22,639 bases of DNA, from NCBI GenBank assembly GCA_041485845.1, contig JBGPKH010000061.1:1-22639 (forward strand), written 5' to 3'. The notes under the pieces were generated by a model, which saw only the letters and a program-made list of their open reading frames with translations, did no database searches and was not told the DNA's origin. Source of the DNA: OMOG01 sp041485845 (lineage in GTDB: Bacteria; Acidobacteriota; Terriglobia; Bryobacterales; Bryobacteraceae). The translations under genes and the position numbers were made by a program. Shown here in pieces: positions 6,231-15,115 of this stretch (position 1 is the first letter of the stretch; each line of letters opens with the position of its first letter).

Positions 6231-6834
6231 CATAAGCGGCGATTTTCCGCCCGCCCTGACGCGCATCAGTGTTGTTGAACGGAACCCTGGGAGGGCTGCG
6301 CGGTTGCAGCAGTTGCTTGAACACCTGATTGTAGGCGGCTGGATATCCGTTGACACAAAGGAAGCGGTCCGTGCGATTAGAAAATCCATGGGCGAGAGCC
6401 TACGCTCCGCGGGGTACTCTTCGGCCAGCAAGCCTTACGTGTTTGTGGCGATGCCTTTCGCGGACAGCATGGACGACGTTTTTCATTATGGAATTCAGAA
6501 CGCGGTGAACGGTGCTGGCTACCTGTGTGAAAGGGCCGATCAATCAAGCTTCACAGGAGACGTGCTGGACTGGGTGAAGAGACGGATTGCGTCGGCAAGC
6601 CTGATCGTCGCGGACTTGTCAACCGCAAATCCGAATGTGTACCTTGAAGTCGGCTATGCGTGGGGCTGCGGGAAAACCACGATCTTGACGGTGCGCCAGA
6701 CAGAAGATCTGAAGTTTGACGTGAGGGGACAGCGATGCTTGATTCACAAGAGCATTAAATCCCTCGAAGAAATGCTGCGAAAGGAATTGCTGTCCTTGGC
6801 TCCGCAGGATCGTCCAACCGCTGTTGGAGAATGA
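6208..6834 (+). CDS. Nucleoside 2-deoxyribosyltransferase-like domain protein, 5'-truncated
   Basis: 208 aa from ATG 6208. Residues 10-45 look like the end of an upstream domain (SGDFPPALTRISVVERNPGR). Residues 75-195 form a nucleoside-deoxyribosyltransferase/TIR-like Rossmann fold: KPYVFVAMPF (76-84), CERADQ (108-112), IASASLIVADLSTANPNVYLEVGYAWGCGK (128-156). The Glu of NPNVYLEVGY (147) occupies the catalytic position of this superfamily. Such domains act as NAD or nucleotide hydrolases in several defence systems. That role here is inference. There is no Shine-Dalgarno before ATG 6208, which lies inside the upstream remnant, so the gene is probably an internally deleted pseudogene. It sits beside two toxin-antitoxin pairs. 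Confidence 0.6.
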   Translation: MEWTGDAVISGDFPPALTRISVVERNPGRAARLQQLLEHLIVGGWISVDTKEAVRAIRKSMGESLRSAGYSSASKPYVFVAMPFADSMDDVFHYGIQNAVNGAGYLCERADQSSFTGDVLDWVKRRIASASLIVADLSTANPNVYLEVGYAWGCGKTTILTVRQTEDLKFDVRGQRCLIHKSIKSLEEMLRKELLSLAPQDRPTAVGE

Positions 6835-6929
6835 TGCCATCCAGCCGTCCGAGCGTTCGGTAAAGGCAAGCGTGTGCAGCCCTGGGTCACCCGCGCTGTT
6901 TGAAAGGACTGCGGGCAGCCGGGGGTAAC

Positions 6930-6954
6930 ATGACCGCGTACCAAACGCGGTCAT
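6930..6954. terminator. Hairpin between convergent genes
   Basis: ATGACCGCG (6930-6938) and CGCGGTCAT (6946-6954) form a perfect 9-bp stem with a 7-base loop. It lies between the end of the plus-strand island (6834) and the end of the minus-strand permease (6986). There is no good U-tract on either side, so it is a weak or bidirectional terminator at best. Confidence 0.5.
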
Positions 6955-6985
6955 TCCTCGGCGGGGGAACGCTGACCGGGCCCCC

Positions 6986-9361
6986 TTACTCCGCCCGCAA
7001 CGCCGTAGCCGGATCCACGCGCGTCGCGCGCCGCGCGGGCAGCCAGCCGGCCGCCAGGGCGATGGCCACGGCCGCCACGGCGCTCAAACCGTACGCCAGC
7101 GGGTGGAACGGAGTGGTGAGGGGCACCAGTGAGCGCAGGTATTGGGCGGCAGCGCCCAGCAGCAGCAGGCCCAACGGCGCGCCCCAGGCGGCCATGCGCA
7201 GGGATTGGAACAACACCAGCCGCTGGATGCCGTCCGCACTGGCGCCGAGCGCCATGCGCAGTCCCATTTCCCGCGTCCGCCGGTTCACCGTGTATTGCAG
7301 GACACCGAAAAGACCCGCGGCGGTCAGCAGAACTCCGAACGCGCCCAGAACCAGCGACAGCATGACCGTCATCCAATCGCTGGAGAGCGCCCGATCCAGG
7401 TGCTCGCGCAGCGTGAAGGAGGAATAGATCGTGGCCCGCCGGTCGAACTGCTTCAGCTCGGCGCGGACCGCCTGCGTCAGGGCTGCCGGGTCGCGGGCCG
7501 TTTCGACCATCAGGGTGAGATCGCCCGACGGCATCTGCGCGAAGGGAAAATACAGGAAGGGCTCCGGCGGCTCGTGCAGGTCGTTGGAGTTGCTGTCTTC
7601 CGCTACCCCGACGATTTGGCGCAGCTTTCCATTCACCGGAACCCACTCGCCCAGCGGAGTCCGGGCGCCGAAAATCTGGCGTGCGAAGGTCTGCGACGCG
7701 ACCATCACCGGCGCACCGCCCTGGCGGTCATTGCCGTCGAGCGGACGCCCGGCCAGGATGCGCGTGCCCATCACCGGGAAGTAGTTCCCGCCGACGTTGT
7801 TGTAATGTACACCGAGGGGCGCCTGGCCCGGTATCTCTACGCGGACGGAGGCGCCGCCGCCCGACCCGGCCAGCGGCAGGCGCCGCGCGAACGTCGCGCC
7901 GCGCACGCCCGGCAGCCCGGCGAGGCGCTCACACACCCGCTCGGCCCATTCCGCAGTCGGCATCCGCGCACCCGGGCTCGCGTTCAGGATCAGCAGCTTC
8001 TTCTGCGGGTCGAGCCCCGGCCGAATCGCGAGCGCGTTCCGCAGGCTCAGGAGCGAAAGCACCGCCATCCCGAAGAACACCACGCTCACCGCCACCTGAC
8101 CCACGACCAGGACCTGTTTCTGCCACCCGGCACGCGATCCGCCGCCCCCCGGCTCGGATTTCAGAATTTCGACCAGGTTCAGGCGTAGAACATGGCGCGC
8201 CGGCGCCAGTCCCGTCAGGAGCACTGCAAAAAGAGTGGCCGCCAGCGACCAGGCCAACACGCGGTGATCGAGCCGTATGCCGTAGTCGATGAAGGTGCGG
8301 CCGGCGGAGAGAAACTCGGCAGCCTTAACCATCACTCCATGCGCCAGCCACAACCCGAGTGCCCCTCCGGCGAGCCCCAGCAGGCCGCTCTCGGTCAGCA
8401 GTTGCCGCACCACCCGCCCGGCGCTCGCGCCGAGGGAGAAGCGCACCCCGAGTTCTTTGCGGCGCGCCTCGGCCTGGGCCAGCCGCAACTGCGCCACGTT
8501 GGCGCACGCCACGAACAGAACCAGCCCCAGGATGAGAACCGTTCCGCCGCCGATGGTCATGCTCTTCCTCCAGTCCGGAGCGAACGGAGCCATGAGCAGC
8601 GTGGCGTACTTGCCGGCGGGCGCCGCATTCCGCTTGCCGGGTCCACGGATCGCCGCGTCCAACCGGGCGGCGGCGCTCTCCGGGTTCACCCCGGGCTTCA
8701 GCCGCGCAACGATCTCGAATTGGCCCTTGCGATCCTGGCGGTCGCCGCGGTTTCTCAAAGCTTCGAACCAGGCCTCCGTGCCGATCCAGATGTCAGTCAA
8801 GACGCCGCGCTGCAGCCCGGAGAAGTCCGCCGGCAGGACCCCCGCGACGGAGAATGCCGTCCCGTTCAGCACGATGGTCTTCCCCGCGATTTGCGGATCG
8901 CCGCCGAACACCCGCGTCCACAGCCGGTGACCGAGCACCGCCGCCGGCCGGCCCGCGGCGTCATCCAGCGCCGCGCGTCCGATCGCGGCCCTCACGCCGA
9001 GCAGCGAAAAGTAGTTCGCGGTTGCCGGCGTCGCCAGGAGGAACTCCCTGTCTTCATCGCGCGTCAATAGAACGCCGCGGCGCTGGTATGCCGCGAATTC
9101 TCCCAGCGCCGCTCCAGCCTTGACCATGTCCTCATAGTCGGGCCAGCCGTACAGGAACGTCCGTCCGTCGTCGCCTCGCGAGGTGGCGTACAGCAGTTCG
9201 GCGGGCCGGTCCAACGGAAAGGGCCGCATCAACATCGCGTCTTCGACGCTGAAAATCCCGGTTGTAAGCCCGATGCCGAGCGCGATCGACACGATGGAAA
9301 GCGCCGTGGCGCCACGGCTCTTCCACAACAGGCGCACAGCCAAGCGTAGATCCTGCCACAT
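6986..9361 (-). CDS. ADOP-type ABC transporter permease (FtsX/MacB family)
   Basis: 791 aa with the build of the 'acidobacterial duplicated orphan permease' family: membrane helix (17-39), MacB-like periplasmic domain (about 40-255), three-helix FtsX domain (272-388, with ANVAQLRLAQAEARRKELGVRFSLGAS), then a second copy with helix 416-440, periplasmic domain and final FtsX domain (about 667-791, with YTVNRRTREMGLRMALGAS). Start ATG 9361 is backed by AGGAGGT. No ATPase gene adjoins it, which is normal for this family. The role is presumably mechanotransmission or export from the inner membrane, but substrates of the family are unknown. It stands alone between a plus-strand island and a divergent gene. 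Confidence 0.9.
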   Translation of the reverse strand: MWQDLRLAVRLLWKSRGATALSIVSIALGIGLTTGIFSVEDAMLMRPFPLDRPAELLYATSRGDDGRTFLYGWPDYEDMVKAGAALGEFAAYQRRGVLLTRDEDREFLLATPATANYFSLLGVRAAIGRAALDDAAGRPAAVLGHRLWTRVFGGDPQIAGKTIVLNGTAFSVAGVLPADFSGLQRGVLTDIWIGTEAWFEALRNRGDRQDRKGQFEIVARLKPGVNPESAAARLDAAIRGPGKRNAAPAGKYATLLMAPFAPDWRKSMTIGGGTVLILGLVLFVACANVAQLRLAQAEARRKELGVRFSLGASAGRVVRQLLTESGLLGLAGGALGLWLAHGVMVKAAEFLSAGRTFIDYGIRLDHRVLAWSLAATLFAVLLTGLAPARHVLRLNLVEILKSEPGGGGSRAGWQKQVLVVGQVAVSVVFFGMAVLSLLSLRNALAIRPGLDPQKKLLILNASPGARMPTAEWAERVCERLAGLPGVRGATFARRLPLAGSGGGASVRVEIPGQAPLGVHYNNVGGNYFPVMGTRILAGRPLDGNDRQGGAPVMVASQTFARQIFGARTPLGEWVPVNGKLRQIVGVAEDSNSNDLHEPPEPFLYFPFAQMPSGDLTLMVETARDPAALTQAVRAELKQFDRRATIYSSFTLREHLDRALSSDWMTVMLSLVLGAFGVLLTAAGLFGVLQYTVNRRTREMGLRMALGASADGIQRLVLFQSLRMAAWGAPLGLLLLGAAAQYLRSLVPLTTPFHPLAYGLSAVAAVAIALAAGWLPARRATRVDPATALRAE

Positions 9362-9700
9362 TGCGAGTTAACCTCCTGTGCGGTTATTCGGTCGTTACAG
9401 GCCTGAAAATACTTTACCACCCATATTCGGCTCGCAAGCGTTGTAAGGTGGGAGTGTGAGCGGTCTCGAGAGGAAATCCAGGCCGCCAGCGGAGCGGTTG
9501 CGCGCCGCGGCGGCCGCGTCACCGTGCGATACTCCGGCCATCTGAACCGCGGCGTGGAAGGGATGCAGACCGGCGGCATCCGGCGACTGCGCGTGTGCCC
9601 GCACCTGGCCTGCCGGGAGGCCGGCGTTCCCGGCGTGGTTCCGCCGAAACGCCGTGCTGGCGTTCGAAGTCGAGTTGATCGGCATAGGAGAAACCAAACC
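9362..9700. other. Intergenic region between divergent genes
   Basis: The region separates the start of the permease (9361, minus) from the start of the glycine-zipper protein (9701, plus), so promoters for both should lie here. The 9400-9450 part is locally AT-richer (AATACTTTACCACCCATATT), which fits a minus-strand promoter, but I cannot fix convincing boxes. Both strands have open frames from 9470 to 9690, yet none shows a recognisable protein or start signal. Confidence 0.4.
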
Positions 9701-10198
9701 ATGAAACGATGGATCCTCATTCTGACGTTGGTGTCGGTGGGCTGCGAATGGGCGGTCGCCGAGCCGCGCCAGGCGCAGCTCAAATGGGAAGATCTGGCGT
9801 CGAGAATTACGAAAAAGAAGGTCGCCTTCGTTCTGCCGGACGGTACGCGCGTCGAAGGCAAGGTGATCGCGGTGGAGCCGGACGGCTTGCGGCTGAACGT
9901 CTCGAAGTCGTCCAACCGACAGGCCCAGCCCAAAGGCAAGCACCTCGTCGCCCGACAGGGCCTGTCGGTATTGCGCGTGACGGAGTACCGCAAGCTCGGT
10001 CGAGTGCTGGGCACGCTGGGCGCGGTGGGCCTCGCGGGCGGCATCGTGGCGGCGTCCAGCATCGACCTCTACGAAGGGCCGCTGGTCGTGATTGTTCCGG
10101 CAGTCATCGCCGGTGGCATCGCCGGAGCGGCGGTCGGCGGATACTACACCGGCAAGGCCATCGACAAGAGAGTCGCCGAAATCCGGATCGTGCCCTGA
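9701..10198 (+). CDS. Secreted glycine-zipper protein with small beta-barrel N-domain
   Basis: 165 aa. ATG 9701 follows TAGGAG, and the product begins with a signal peptide (MKRWILILTLVSVGCEWAVA). Cleavage after AVA is likely. The Cys at 15 sits in a poor lipobox. Residues 38-68 (KKKVAFVLPDGTRVEGKVIAVEPDGLRLNV) look like a small SH3/LSm-like beta barrel. Residues 107-151 hold two glycine-zipper segments (GAVGLAGGIVAAS and AGGIAGAAVGGYYTG) that should associate with or insert into membranes. The function is unknown. It precedes the glycosidase-like gene by 20 bases and may share its transcript. Confidence 0.7.
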   Translation: MKRWILILTLVSVGCEWAVAEPRQAQLKWEDLASRITKKKVAFVLPDGTRVEGKVIAVEPDGLRLNVSKSSNRQAQPKGKHLVARQGLSVLRVTEYRKLGRVLGTLGAVGLAGGIVAASSIDLYEGPLVVIVPAVIAGGIAGAAVGGYYTGKAIDKRVAEIRIVP

Positions 10199-10218
10199 AG
10201 TGCGATTCTGGTGGTGTC

Positions 10219-13044
10219 ATGTTCCGTTCGCTTGCGGTCCTGATTTCCGCGCTCCTGCCGGCGCTGGCCGCGTCCGGCGATCTCTCCAACGGCAAAGTCA
10301 CTGCCCGCTTCAACAGCCGCGGGCTGGTGTCCCTCACCGGCGCGGCTACTCAAGCCACCTGGCGCTTTCCCAAGGACGAATTCACCATCACGCTCGGCGG
10401 CCAAAGCTACGCCAGCGAGTCCCTGGGCGCGCCGGAGCGGAAGGACGGCGAGCGAAACGTCACCTACTCGTTCACCGCCGGGCCCTACAAAATCGATGCC
10501 GTGTACGAACTGGTGCAAACCGGCCGCTTCGTTACCAAGCGGCTGATCGTCACGTCGGCGCCGCCGGGCAAGTTCCGCCTTGATGAAGTCACAATGTTTC
10601 GCAACTCCGTCGCCGAACCGGTGCGCGACGTCTACGTGCTCCACCGCGGCCGCGAGAACCTGGGCACCGGCGATTACGGCGCGTTCCTGCGCTTCGAGAA
10701 GTCGCGTGGGCTCCTGGTCACCGCCCAGAATCCGTTCCTCGCCTTCCGTCGGGAAGCGAACGATTTCTCGGTCGCCTACAAGCCCGCCATGGATTGGGAC
10801 ATGGCGTGGGGCCCGTTCGAAGCCGACCGAGGGCTGATTGCGCCCTACGAGCTTTCCGGGCGCAAGCTGCCCGAGAAGATGCTGCCCGAATGGATGCTGG
10901 GCCCCATCGACGCCACGCCCGGCATGGACGAAGCGGAAGTCGAGGCCTTCACCGAGGCGGTGCGCGCATCGCTGCTCTATAAGCCGGCGAACCCGCTGAA
11001 TATCATGGTCGGCTGGTGCGCCAACGATTACCAGATCGACATCGCCACGCCTCAAGGCCGCACCGAGTACAAGCGCATCCTCGACATGGCCGCCAACCTC
11101 GGCGCCGAGCACGTGCTGTTCGCACCCGCCAATTCGGAAGTCTCGCGGCGCGAGGACAGCCGCGACGATTGGAAATGGGAATACGTTCTGTGGCTTGGAC
11201 TCGGCGAGAAGATTCGCCAGAACCAGTGGGACCCCTCGAGCGGACCCATCCCGGCCGGAGTTCGCGAGATGCTGGATTACGCGCGTTCGAAAAAGCTGGG
11301 GCTGGTGGCGTACGTCTACCCGGTGATGGGCTTCACGCAGTCGAAGGAGTGGTTGGTCGCGGCCAACGGCACGCGCGCCAACCTCGGCATACACAGCCTC
11401 CAGGAATGGCTGATCGGCGCGCTCGAGGGCTTCTACCGGCACACCGGCATCAGCGGGTATGCGTTCGACCACACATTTCTCACGCTCGACGGCGCCGGCA
11501 AGTACGCGCAGTGGTGGGGCTGGCGGCGCGTGATGGAAACGCTGCGCCGCCGCATCCCCGACCTCGTGATCGACGGCCGCCAGGCGTATCAGAACTACGG
11601 TCCGTGGACGTGGCTGGCCGGCAGCTATCCGCATCCCACCTCCACCGACGAGCAGCCCGAGAGCTTCGTCTCCTTCCCCGACCTGAAGCTCGACCGCGTT
11701 TCCGCCGACCGCGAGCGCTACACCGCGTATCGCTATCGCAACTACGAATTCGCGCCCAGCGAGATCGTGCCGGGGTTTGTGACTCACCAGACCGGGCGCA
11801 ACGACGATTCCGGCCACATGCCCGAGGCCGTCACGCCGGTGGGCCAGATGGCGCTGCCCTTCCGCCAGCGCGATTGGGACTACCTGGGATGGCGTTACTC
11901 GCTGCTCTCCTCGATCGCCATCGCCGGCTGGAACAACGTGCTCAATCTGATTCCCGCGCGCGACGAGGCGGAGTTCCGGAACTTTTCCGGCGAGGACAAG
12001 AAGTGGTTCCTGCACTGGATCGACTGGACCGACGCCAACAAGGACCATCTGCGGCACACGCGCACGATTCTCGGGCAGCCCGCCATCGGCAAGGCGGATG
12101 GAACGTCGGCGATTCTGGACGACAGCGGCTTCGTGTTTCTCTTCAACCCCAACGGCCGGCGCGTGGAAGCCACCTTCACGCTCGATGAGACCATCGGGCT
12201 GAAGGAGAAAGGCAAGTACGCGCTAAAGGAGTTGTACCCGCTCGAAAAACGCGCCATCGGCAAGCCGGGCTCGGGCGTATGGTCCTTCGGCGGCACCGTC
12301 ACGCGCGAGATGGATGGCGGGTCGGCCGTGGTGCTGGAGATCGAGTCCGCGGAGCCCGTGCGCACGGCGACCCTGTTCAACGCGCCGGGCCGGAGCGAGA
12401 TTCAGGAAGGCGTTCTGCGGCTCACCGGCGTGCGCGGCGAGGTGGGCACGAAAGAGAAGTTGCTAGTGGCGGCGCCTTCCGCCTCCAAAGTGAAGTCCGT
12501 TCTCGTAAATGGCAAGGAAATGCCATTCTCGCGCCCGGGCGGAGGCCTTTTCGAGATTCCCGTGACGTTCGCCGGGGCGCCATTCCGCCACTACCAGCAG
12601 ATCGACACCTACGATCCCGCGTTCACCGGCGGACCCGTTTCCGCCACATTCCGCATTCCCAAACGCATCGTCGAGCAACTCGCCGCGCGGCGCAAGGCGT
12701 GGCCGATTCCATGGACTGCCGAGGACCATCGCAGCACCTGGCTGGTCCCGGAACGGCTGCTGCTGTACGTGCAACTGGCCGAACCCGACGACCGCTGGAC
12801 CGCATCGCTGAAGATCGACGGCCGGCCCGTGGAATTGCTCAAGGCCTACGCGTCGGTGCGCGCCAACCGCCGCAACTTCGTGGGATTCTACGCCGACGTT
12901 TCCGATCTCGCCGCGGACCAGGACCACAAGCTCGAGCTAGATCTGCCGCGCCCGCTCAAGCCCAGCCAGTTTCAGGGCGTCTTCTTCGAAAACATCGAGA
13001 CGGAGTACACGGAGGAAATCGCCGCCCCTTCCGTGCAAAGATGA
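10219..13044 (+). CDS. Large secreted glycosidase-like protein
   Basis: 941 aa with a signal peptide (MFRSLAVLISALLPALAAS). The N-terminal ~230 residues form beta-rich sequence such as precedes the catalytic barrel in alpha-galactosidase-like enzymes. The centre (about 240-640) has a TIM-barrel rhythm, including WMLGPIDATPGMDEAEVE, LGLVAYVYPVMGF and SGYAFDHTFLTLDG with Asp 417. DGRQAYQNYGPWTWLAGSYP begins at Asp 452. The C-terminal third is beta-sandwich-like, ending with DDRWTASLKIDGRP and VFFENIETEY. Asp 417 and Asp 452 are candidate catalytic acids, by inference only. I cannot assign a CAZy family with confidence. It stands 3 bases before the acetamidase gene, so the two are almost surely co-transcribed. 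The start is chosen from the signal peptide. The frame is open further upstream, but that part overlaps the previous gene. Confidence 0.65.
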   Translation: MFRSLAVLISALLPALAASGDLSNGKVTARFNSRGLVSLTGAATQATWRFPKDEFTITLGGQSYASESLGAPERKDGERNVTYSFTAGPYKIDAVYELVQTGRFVTKRLIVTSAPPGKFRLDEVTMFRNSVAEPVRDVYVLHRGRENLGTGDYGAFLRFEKSRGLLVTAQNPFLAFRREANDFSVAYKPAMDWDMAWGPFEADRGLIAPYELSGRKLPEKMLPEWMLGPIDATPGMDEAEVEAFTEAVRASLLYKPANPLNIMVGWCANDYQIDIATPQGRTEYKRILDMAANLGAEHVLFAPANSEVSRREDSRDDWKWEYVLWLGLGEKIRQNQWDPSSGPIPAGVREMLDYARSKKLGLVAYVYPVMGFTQSKEWLVAANGTRANLGIHSLQEWLIGALEGFYRHTGISGYAFDHTFLTLDGAGKYAQWWGWRRVMETLRRRIPDLVIDGRQAYQNYGPWTWLAGSYPHPTSTDEQPESFVSFPDLKLDRVSADRERYTAYRYRNYEFAPSEIVPGFVTHQTGRNDDSGHMPEAVTPVGQMALPFRQRDWDYLGWRYSLLSSIAIAGWNNVLNLIPARDEAEFRNFSGEDKKWFLHWIDWTDANKDHLRHTRTILGQPAIGKADGTSAILDDSGFVFLFNPNGRRVEATFTLDETIGLKEKGKYALKELYPLEKRAIGKPGSGVWSFGGTVTREMDGGSAVVLEIESAEPVRTATLFNAPGRSEIQEGVLRLTGVRGEVGTKEKLLVAAPSASKVKSVLVNGKEMPFSRPGGGLFEIPVTFAGAPFRHYQQIDTYDPAFTGGPVSATFRIPKRIVEQLAARRKAWPIPWTAEDHRSTWLVPERLLLYVQLAEPDDRWTASLKIDGRPVELLKAYASVRANRRNFVGFYADVSDLAADQDHKLELDLPRPLKPSQFQGVFFENIETEYTEEIAAPSVQR

Positions 13045-13047
13045 ACC

Positions 13048-14049
13048 ATGCGTTCCCAGATCCTGCTCTCCGTTCTCGCGGCCGTGTCTCTGTTCGCCGA
13101 GACCCGCACCGCCGTCCCGGACAAGTATTACCGCACGTTCTCGGCCACCAACCCGGTGTTCCTGAAGATCAACCCGGGCGACATCGTCGTCACCAAGACG
13201 CTTGACGCCGGCGGACAGAACTACAAGAACGAACAGTTGTCCGAGCCCAGCAACCCTCTCACGGGGCCTTTCTACATCGAAGGCGCGGAGCCGGGCGATG
13301 CCCTCGTGGTGCATTTGCGGAAAGTCCGGCTGAACCGCAACTGGGGCTGGACCGCATATCGACTCGGCCTGTTCTCGCTCACCGCGGACTCCATCGAAAC
13401 CACGTATCCGAACCGCTACAAGCCCGACCTGGTGCGCAAGGGGCGCGACAACCTGATTCCCTGGGACATCGACCTGAAGGCTAACACCGTCCACCTGCGC
13501 GAGCCGGTCAGCGGCAAGGTGAAGCTGGAGTTCGCGGCGCGTCCCATGCTCGGCTGTATCGGGGTGGCGGCGCCCGGCGATTTCGTACCGACCTCGGCGC
13601 CCTCGGGCAACTACGGCGGCAATCTCGACTACAACGAAGTCGGCGAAGGGGCCAGCGTGATCCTGCCGGTCTTCCATCGCGGCGCGCTGTTGTTCCTAGG
13701 CGATGGCCACGCGCTGATGGCCGACGGCGAACCGACCGGCACGGGCGTCGAGACTTCCATGGACGTTGAGTTTTCGGTGGAGGTGAAGAAGAACGCACGC
13801 GTCAGCGGCCCGCGAGTGGAACGGGACGACACGCTCATCAGCCTGGGATCGCAGCCCGAATTCGCCAGCTCGCTCGACCGCGCGCTGCAAATGGCCACCA
13901 CCGACATGGTCCGCTGGCTGGTCAACGACTACCAGCTCGAGCCGTGGGCGGCGCACCAGTTGATCGGGGCGGTGGGGAAGTACGAGGTGGTCACCGTGGC
14001 CGGAACCATGGCGCTGAAGGTGCCCAAAAAGTATCTCAGCGCGAGGTGA
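13048..14049 (+). CDS. Secreted acetamidase/formamidase family protein
   Basis: 333 aa with a signal peptide (MRSQILLSVLAAVSLFAE). The body matches the FmdA/AmdA family (PF03069), which hydrolyses short amides to acid and ammonia. Landmarks are NPLTGPFYIEGAEPGDALVVHLRKV, LGCIGVAAPG, SAPSGNYGGNLDYNEVGEGASVILPVFHRGALLFLGDGHALMADGE and the late GAVGKYEVVTVAG. Cytoplasmic members are well known. The signal peptide and an upstream secreted glycosidase-like gene place this one outside the inner membrane. The start is 3 bases past the previous stop, so it is a tight operon. The natural substrate is unknown, and release of N-acetyl or amide groups from polymers is only a guess. Confidence 0.85.
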   Translation: MRSQILLSVLAAVSLFAETRTAVPDKYYRTFSATNPVFLKINPGDIVVTKTLDAGGQNYKNEQLSEPSNPLTGPFYIEGAEPGDALVVHLRKVRLNRNWGWTAYRLGLFSLTADSIETTYPNRYKPDLVRKGRDNLIPWDIDLKANTVHLREPVSGKVKLEFAARPMLGCIGVAAPGDFVPTSAPSGNYGGNLDYNEVGEGASVILPVFHRGALLFLGDGHALMADGEPTGTGVETSMDVEFSVEVKKNARVSGPRVERDDTLISLGSQPEFASSLDRALQMATTDMVRWLVNDYQLEPWAAHQLIGAVGKYEVVTVAGTMALKVPKKYLSAR

Positions 14050-14059
14050 GCGCCCGGCC

Positions 14060-14085
14060 AAAACCGCAAATGCATTTGCGGTTTT
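14060..14085. terminator. Perfect 26-bp palindrome, bidirectional terminator
   Basis: The left arm AAAACCGCAAATG (14060-14072) is the exact reverse complement of 14073-14085. The transcript would form a GC-containing stem ending in UUUU on either strand. It lies between the stop of the acetamidase gene (14049) and the stop of galT (14090), which converge, so a shared rho-independent terminator is the natural reading. Confidence 0.85.
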
Positions 14086-14089
14086 CCGC

Positions 14090-15115
14090 TCACACCGCCC
14101 GCAGCCTCTCCGCCGCCGCCTCCGCTGTGATGTCGCGCTGCGGGCCGGCCAGCATCTCGTAGCCGACCAGGAATTTCCGCACGGTCGCCGACCGCAACAG
14201 CGGTGGATAGAAGTGCGCGTGCAGGTGCCACTCTTCGTGCGCCGCTCCGTCGGTGGGGCGCTGGTGAAAGCCCATGGAGTACGGAAACGATACCTGGAAG
14301 AGCCGGTCGTAGCGCGCCGTGACGCGCTTTAGGATACTGGCCAGGTCATCGCGCTCCGCGTCCGAGAGCCCGTCGAGCGCCGTCAGGTGGCGCTTCGAAA
14401 TCACCAGCGTCTCGAACGGCCAAACGGCCCAGAAAGGCACCACCGATAGAAAGCTTTCGTTCTCGTCCACCACGCGGTCGCCTGCCGCCGATTCGATCCT
14501 GGCGTAGTCGCAGAGCAGGCAGGCCGCCAGTTGACCGCGCCACGCCGCCTGCGACGCCTGTTCCTTGGCGACTTCGTTTGGCAGCGCGTGATTCGACCAG
14601 ATCTGGCAATGGGGATGTGGATTGCTGGCGCCCATCATGGCGCCGCGGTTCTCGAAGATCTGCACATAGTTGATCGAAGGCAGCGACCCGAGATCGGCGT
14701 ACTGCTCCACCCACGCATCCACCACCTTTCGCAGATCGCGCGGCTCCATGTTGGCGAGGGTGAGATTGTGCTTCGGGGAAAAGCAGACCACCCGGCAGAT
14801 CCCCGGCTCGGTCTCGGCGATCAGCAGTCCGCCGCGTTCGAAGTGCTCGATCGCTGTCTCCGGCTTCAACGCCGCGAAATCGTTATCGAAGATGAAGGTC
14901 GAGGTGTACGGCGGGTTGCGCTTGCCGCCGGCGCGCGCGTTGCCGGGACAGAGGTAGCACTCGGGGTCGTATTCGGGCCGCAACTCAGCACCGATGGTCT
15001 CGACCTGTCCCTGCCAGGGCCGCTCGGCGCGGTGCGGCGAGACGAGCACCCACTCGCCGGTCAGCGGATTGTAGCGGCGATGGGGATCCCGATTCCAATC
15101 GAACATGCGGATCAC
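14090..15115 (-). CDS. galT: Galactose-1-phosphate uridylyltransferase
   Basis: 341 aa. The enzyme exchanges UMP between UDP-glucose and galactose-1-phosphate in the Leloir pathway. Zinc-site cysteines are in ECYLCPGN (53 and 56). The active-site motif NPHPHCQIW (166-173) contains the nucleophilic His at 169, and HLHAHFYPP near 280 gives the second zinc/His cluster. Many family members have HPHGQ where this one has HPHCQ, a tolerated change. The GTG start at 15115 overlaps the regulator's stop (GTGA). An ATG at 15106 (MFDWNRDPH) is the alternative and gives a product closer to the usual N terminus. No other galactose gene adjoins it in this window. Confidence 0.95.
   Translation of the reverse strand: MIRMFDWNRDPHRRYNPLTGEWVLVSPHRAERPWQGQVETIGAELRPEYDPECYLCPGNARAGGKRNPPYTSTFIFDNDFAALKPETAIEHFERGGLLIAETEPGICRVVCFSPKHNLTLANMEPRDLRKVVDAWVEQYADLGSLPSINYVQIFENRGAMMGASNPHPHCQIWSNHALPNEVAKEQASQAAWRGQLAACLLCDYARIESAAGDRVVDENESFLSVVPFWAVWPFETLVISKRHLTALDGLSDAERDDLASILKRVTARYDRLFQVSFPYSMGFHQRPTDGAAHEEWHLHAHFYPPLLRSATVRKFLVGYEMLAGPQRDITAEAAAERLRAV

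Noticed and set aside
9229..10062. Minus-strand frames across 9229-10062
   Set aside because: They overlap the permease start and the glycine-zipper gene and give only Arg/Pro/Ala-rich products without a start signal.
10144..12057. 637-codon open frame on the minus strand
   Set aside because: It lies opposite the secreted glycosidase-like gene, which has a signal peptide and protein-like composition. The antisense product shows no domain.
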